Below, piece by piece: positions 42,541-45,789 of a stretch of DNA of 45,789 nucleotides (its first letter is position 1; every line of letters begins with the position of its first letter). The stretch comes from Chitinophagaceae bacterium. GTDB taxonomy: Bacteria > Bacteroidota > Bacteroidia > Chitinophagales > Chitinophagaceae. Made by a program: the position numbers and the translations under genes. The stretch lies in assembly GCA_023251255.1 (NCBI GenBank), contig JAHEZD010000043.1, positions 1 to 45,789 of the forward strand, given 5' to 3'. The notes below the pieces were generated by a model. That model was not told the DNA's origin, ran no database searches, and saw only the letters and a list, made by a program, of their open reading frames with translations.

Positions 42541-44349
42541 TTACAGCTTCTGCTTTTCAAACTGCATCCTGTGGAGGTTGGCATAGAAGCCATTGTGGGC
42601 AATGAGCTCTTCATGGTTGCCCATTTCCATTATCTTGCCCTTGTCCAGTACAATGATCTTATTGGCCTTTCGGATAGTGGAAAGCCGATGTGCTATAACG
42701 ATGGAAGTTCTTCCCTTGATCAGGGTATCGATTGCTTTTTGGATCAGGATTTCACTTTCCGTGTCAATGGATGAAGTGGCTTCGTCCAGGATTAAAATAG
42801 ATGGATTGTACAGTAGTGCACGGATGAAGGAAATCAGTTGCCGCTGGCCAAGGCTCAATGTACTCCCCCTTTCCATCACATTGTAATCGTACCCATTGGG
42901 CAACTGCATAATGAAATCGTGCATGTCGATCATTTTGGCCGCTGCTATTACTTCCTCCCTTGAAATAAGCGGATTGCGCAGGGTAATATTATCCATTACC
43001 GATCCGGAGAAAAGGAAAACATCCTGCAGTACAACGCCAATGTTCTTCCGCAGGAAACCCGTGTCGTAATCCTCAATGTTTATCCCGTCAATTTTTATTT
43101 GCCCCTGCTGTATATGGTACAACCGGTTCATCAAACTAATGATGGATGTTTTGCCCGAACCTGTATGTCCCACCAGTGCCACTGTTTCACCAGCGTTCAC
43201 TTGAAAGGAGATATCCTTCAGCACATAATTTTCATCGATGTAGGCAAACGAAACCTTGTCAAATGCGATGGACCCTTTAAAGGGTGCAGTTTGCTGGTGG
43301 CGGGCAGCCGATTCGTCCAGCACATCATTATTGTCCAGCACTTTGAACACGCGCTCGGCAGCAATCATGCCCATTTGGAACACATTGAACTTGTCCGCAA
43401 TTACACGGAGCGGGCGGAATATCTGGTTGAGGTAAAGGATGAATGCCACCAACAGGCCCGGCTCCAATTGCTTATGGGCAATCCATACAACAGCCAATGC
43501 CGTACTGATGGCCAGTACCAGTTCCACCACCGGAAAGAACACACTGTAAGCAAAAATGGCTTTGATATTGGCATTACGGTGCTCCTTGTTTATTTCATTG
43601 AACTTATTGAACTCCCTATCCTCCGCAGCAAATGCCTGCACAATGCCCATGCCTGTTATATGTTCCTGCACAAAGGCATTCAAGCTGGCCACGGCATTCC
43701 TTACACGGATGAAGCTTTTGTTCACGCTTTCCTTGAAGTAATAGGTAGCAAGGATCAAGAAAGGAAATGGCACCAACGCAATTAAGGTCAATTGCCAATC
43801 CATCCAGAACATGGTAACCAAGGTAATGACAATGGTGAGCAGATCGGAGATAATGGGGATCAGCCCATCACTGAAAATATCGTTGATGCTTTCTATATCA
43901 TTAATTGTTCTGGTAGTCAAAGTACCAATGGGCGTTTTATCAAACTGGCTAAGGTTCAGGCTGATGACCTTATTGAAAACGGTAACCCTCAGGTCCTTTA
44001 CCACACTCTGCCCCAACCAGGAAGTGATGAAGGTGAACGAGAACCGGATAGCTGTTTCTATAAGGATAAACCCTATCTGGAAAATGGTCACGTACAGGAT
44101 GAACCTTGCTGGCACGCTTAAATCCGTTTTGAACAGGATATCGTTCAGCCATGTTGGTACATGCACGTTCTTGCCTGCGGCCTTGTCGATGGTAAGCCTG
44201 ATCAAATAGGGCCGGATGGGGGCAAAAGCAGCCATGATAATGGCCAGCAATAAGCTGGTGTAGAAAAACTTCCGGTACGGCTTTACAAACAGGAACACCC
44301 TGCTCAACAACGATAGCTCAAAAATCTTTTTTTTGGGTGCTCCACTCAT
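42541..44349 (-). CDS. MsbA-like ABC exporter (fused permease-ATPase)
   Basis: A 602-residue half-transporter (start at MSGAPKKK; an ATG eight codons earlier is possible). The ABC membrane domain with six helices occupies about 20-310 (FNKVISLNLSQFDKTPIGTLTTRTINDIESIN). The ATPase follows, with Walker A GHTGSGKTS near 400, Q-loop GVVLQDVFLFSG, signature LSLGQRQLISF near 500, Walker B ILILDEATSSID and the switch histidine in IVIAHRLSTI. Relatives export lipids (MsbA) or drugs. Homodimerisation is expected because no partner gene adjoins. A TACATTTG box lies about ten bases upstream. Confidence 0.93.
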   Translation of the reverse strand: MSGAPKKKIFELSLLSRVFLFVKPYRKFFYTSLLLAIIMAAFAPIRPYLIRLTIDKAAGKNVHVPTWLNDILFKTDLSVPARFILYVTIFQIGFILIETAIRFSFTFITSWLGQSVVKDLRVTVFNKVISLNLSQFDKTPIGTLTTRTINDIESINDIFSDGLIPIISDLLTIVITLVTMFWMDWQLTLIALVPFPFLILATYYFKESVNKSFIRVRNAVASLNAFVQEHITGMGIVQAFAAEDREFNKFNEINKEHRNANIKAIFAYSVFFPVVELVLAISTALAVVWIAHKQLEPGLLVAFILYLNQIFRPLRVIADKFNVFQMGMIAAERVFKVLDNNDVLDESAARHQQTAPFKGSIAFDKVSFAYIDENYVLKDISFQVNAGETVALVGHTGSGKTSIISLMNRLYHIQQGQIKIDGINIEDYDTGFLRKNIGVVLQDVFLFSGSVMDNITLRNPLISREEVIAAAKMIDMHDFIMQLPNGYDYNVMERGSTLSLGQRQLISFIRALLYNPSILILDEATSSIDTESEILIQKAIDTLIKGRTSIVIAHRLSTIRKANKIIVLDKGKIMEMGNHEELIAHNGFYANLHRMQFEKQKL

Positions 44350-44358
44350 GATTGTTGG

Positions 44359-44366
44359 CAAATGTA
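44359..44366 (-). promoter_or_regulatory. -7 box TACATTTG for the ABC exporter gene
   Basis: A perfect TAnnTTTG on the minus strand, ending nine bases before the chosen ATG. Confidence 0.55.
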
Positions 44367-44505
44367 ATTGCAAAGTGGGAAGTCTGGAAAAGGTAGTGCA
44401 TCAATTCCAACAGTTGATAGGTGCCTGCGCTTGCCAAAAGTGAATGATATTTCCCAAACCCTGACCGTGGCTTTAGGCCCCGTCAGCGGTTGCCGTAATT
44501 CTAGA

Positions 44506-45534
44506 TCAACTGAACAAATTCGGCGAGCTGCTAAATGGTTTCTTCCCCAAATGTTCATAGGCTTTTGGGGTTACTTCCCTTCCACGGGGCGTACGCTGCA
44601 GGAAGCCTTCCTGGATCAAAAAGGGTTCATAGACTTCTTCAATGGTACCTGCTTCCTCACCAACAGCGGTAGCAATGGTGGTCAGTCCCACAGGTCCGCC
44701 CTTGAACTTTTCAATAATGGCCGCCAGTATCCTATTGTCCATTTCGTCCAGGCCATGTTCATCCACATTCAGCGCCTTAAGTGCATGTTGGGTAATGCCC
44801 AAATCAATGGTGCCATCGTTCAGTACCTGCGCAAAGTCGCGTACACGGCGCAGTAGCCCGTTGGCAATCCTGGGCGTGCCCCGGCTCCTGCGGGATATTT
44901 CACCAGCAGCATCGCTGGAAATACTGGTATTCAAAATGGTGGCGCTACGCTCAATGATTTTCTTGAGCGTTTCACTGTTGTAATATTCCAAACGCGACTT
45001 GATGCCAAAACGTGAGAGCAGCGGCGCCGTGAGCAAACCGCTCCTGGTAGTAGCCCCTACCAATGTAAAGGGGTTCAGGTTTATCTGGATGCTCCTGGCA
45101 TTGGGTCCACTGTCTATCATGATATCTATCCGGTAATCTTCCATGGCGGCATAGAGGTACTCTTCCACCACGGTGCTCAAGCGGTGTATCTCGTCTATGA
45201 ACAGTACATCGTTTGGCTGCAGGTTGGTCAGCAGCCCGGCAAGGTCCCCCGGTTTCTCGATTACGGGGCCCGAGGTTTCCTTGATGTTCACACCCAGTTC
45301 ATTGGCCACAATCCGGCTCAACGTGGTCTTGCCCAGCCCCGGGGGTCCATGGAAAAGGGTATGGTCCAATGCTTCGCCACGGATCTTCGCCGCTTTGATG
45401 AATATCAGCAGGTTTTCTATCAACTGCGGCTGACCGGAGAAATCATCCAGTGCAGCAGGGCGTATGGCATTTTCAAATTCCTTTTCTACTGGGGAAAGCT
45501 CTTCGGTGCCGTTATGGAGATTGGGATTGGACAT
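44506..45534 (-). CDS. ruvB: Holliday junction branch-migration helicase RuvB
   Basis: RuvB is the AAA+ motor that drives branch migration with RuvA. The 342-residue protein is complete: Walker [10 protein letters not shown] near 64, Walker [11 protein letters not shown] near 112, sensor-1 [13 protein letters not shown], the arginine-finger segment [11 protein letters not shown], sensor-2 [20 protein letters not shown] and the winged helix [20 protein letters not shown]. RuvA and RuvC genes are not adjacent. A TAGTTTTG box lies just upstream of the ATG. Confidence 0.98.
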   Translation of the reverse strand: MSNPNLHNGTEELSPVEKEFENAIRPAALDDFSGQPQLIENLLIFIKAAKIRGEALDHTLFHGPPGLGKTTLSRIVANELGVNIKETSGPVIEKPGDLAGLLTNLQPNDVLFIDEIHRLSTVVEEYLYAAMEDYRIDIMIDSGPNARSIQINLNPFTLVGATTRSGLLTAPLLSRFGIKSRLEYYNSETLKKIIERSATILNTSISSDAAGEISRRSRGTPRIANGLLRRVRDFAQVLNDGTIDLGITQHALKALNVDEHGLDEMDNRILAAIIEKFKGGPVGLTTIATAVGEEAGTIEEVYEPFLIQEGFLQRTPRGREVTPKAYEHLGKKPFSSSPNLFS

Positions 45535-45541
45535 ATCGGTC

Positions 45542-45549
45542 CAAAACTA
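45542..45549 (-). promoter_or_regulatory. -7 box TAGTTTTG for ruvB
   Basis: Matches TAnnTTTG on the minus strand and ends seven bases before the ATG. Confidence 0.5.
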
Positions 45550-45644
45550 ATCAAATTGCTGATTTGTGGTTGGATGTTTTCTGTGCATCTGCAGTAACAA
45601 TGGATATAAACACTGTGTGGATTCAATTGCTGGAATTCCCCCAT

Positions 45645-45780
45645 AAAAAATGTCCTCATTTTAAATGTCCTCATTTTTTTGAGGACAATTTTTTTGAGGA
45701 CATTTTTTCGAAGGAGAAAATGTCCTCATTTTGAATGTCCTATTTTTTTTGAGGACAATTTTTTTGAGGACATTTTTTTA
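45645..45780. repeat. 70-bp tandem repeat of TGTCCTCA / TGAGGACA inverted words
   Basis: Two 58-base copies, three mismatches apart, spaced exactly 70 bases. Each has two TGTCCTCA words followed by two TGAGGACA words with T-runs between, so each copy can fold on itself and with its neighbour. The array lies upstream of ruvB and may continue past the window edge. Confidence 0.85.
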
Positions 45781-45789
45781 TGGCTGTGA

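Noticed and set aside
45450-45734. A 94-codon frame across the window-edge repeat
   Set aside because: Its C-terminal half is translated tandem repeat (CPHF, FFEDNFFED) and its start lies antisense to ruvB.

Overview
The window looks like chromosomal DNA from a Bacteroidota bacterium, most likely in or near the family Chitinophagaceae. The support is lineage-typical content: a SusC-type TonB-dependent receptor with the first codons of a SusD partner, the gliding/type IX secretion genes gldK-gldL-gldM-gldN, DUF4271-hemD, ftsX-DUF3098-uppP, DUF3667, and promoters of the Bacteroidota form (TAnnTTTG at -7). No rRNA, tRNA, prophage or CRISPR array was seen.

Layout. 1-3000 (minus strand): SusD start and SusC, a glycan or peptide uptake pair. 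3.4-7.2 kb (plus): folD, queE and a PorE-like OmpA protein. 7.3-10 kb: a TIP30-like reductase, a MarR regulator and two NAD(P)-dependent oxidoreductases; two near-identical 14-bp dyads mark the marR promoter and the marR/reductase gap. 10.4-14.2 kb (plus): an apparent operon of a membrane-anchored unknown, an Lgt paralog, a radical SAM enzyme of the MJ0619/tetraether lipid synthase type (COG1964) and three very small membrane proteins. 14.2-16.6 kb: M23 peptidase, EamA transporter, DUF3667 protein, orphan addiction-module antitoxin, and a 58-bp perfect palindrome between converging genes. 16.7-17.7 kb: a REP-associated (RAYT-like) transposase with five cognate palindromes around it. 17.7-25.9 kb: leuS, ftsX-DUF3098-uppP, a lipoprotein, an MFS carrier and a metallo-beta-lactamase-fold hydrolase. 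26-31 kb (minus): gldKLMN. 31-36 kb: DUF255 thioredoxin-domain protein, hemD, DUF4271, a Spy/CpxP-like protein and a TIG-domain remnant. 36.5-40.9 kb (minus): ATP synthase genes atpB-E-F-H-A, ending at a terminator with no atpG. 41-45.8 kb: a nucleotidyltransferase with a small partner, an outer-membrane barrel protein, an MsbA-like ABC exporter, ruvB, and a tandem repeat at the window edge.

How the genes work together. The PorE-like protein and GldKLMN belong to one secretion machine in the envelope, and SusCD also works there. FtsX and UppP serve cell-wall growth. The most interesting parts are the Lgt-paralog/radical-SAM operon, which I infer may modify or cross-link membrane lipid chains, and the RAYT with its palindromes. 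A third theme is short 'word' repeats (units of about 7-10 bp such as AAGGCTTA, GATTGTTGATT, GGACTGT and CTAATGTG). They lie between genes and also run into or through coding sequences (folD end, queE, leuS, atpF end).
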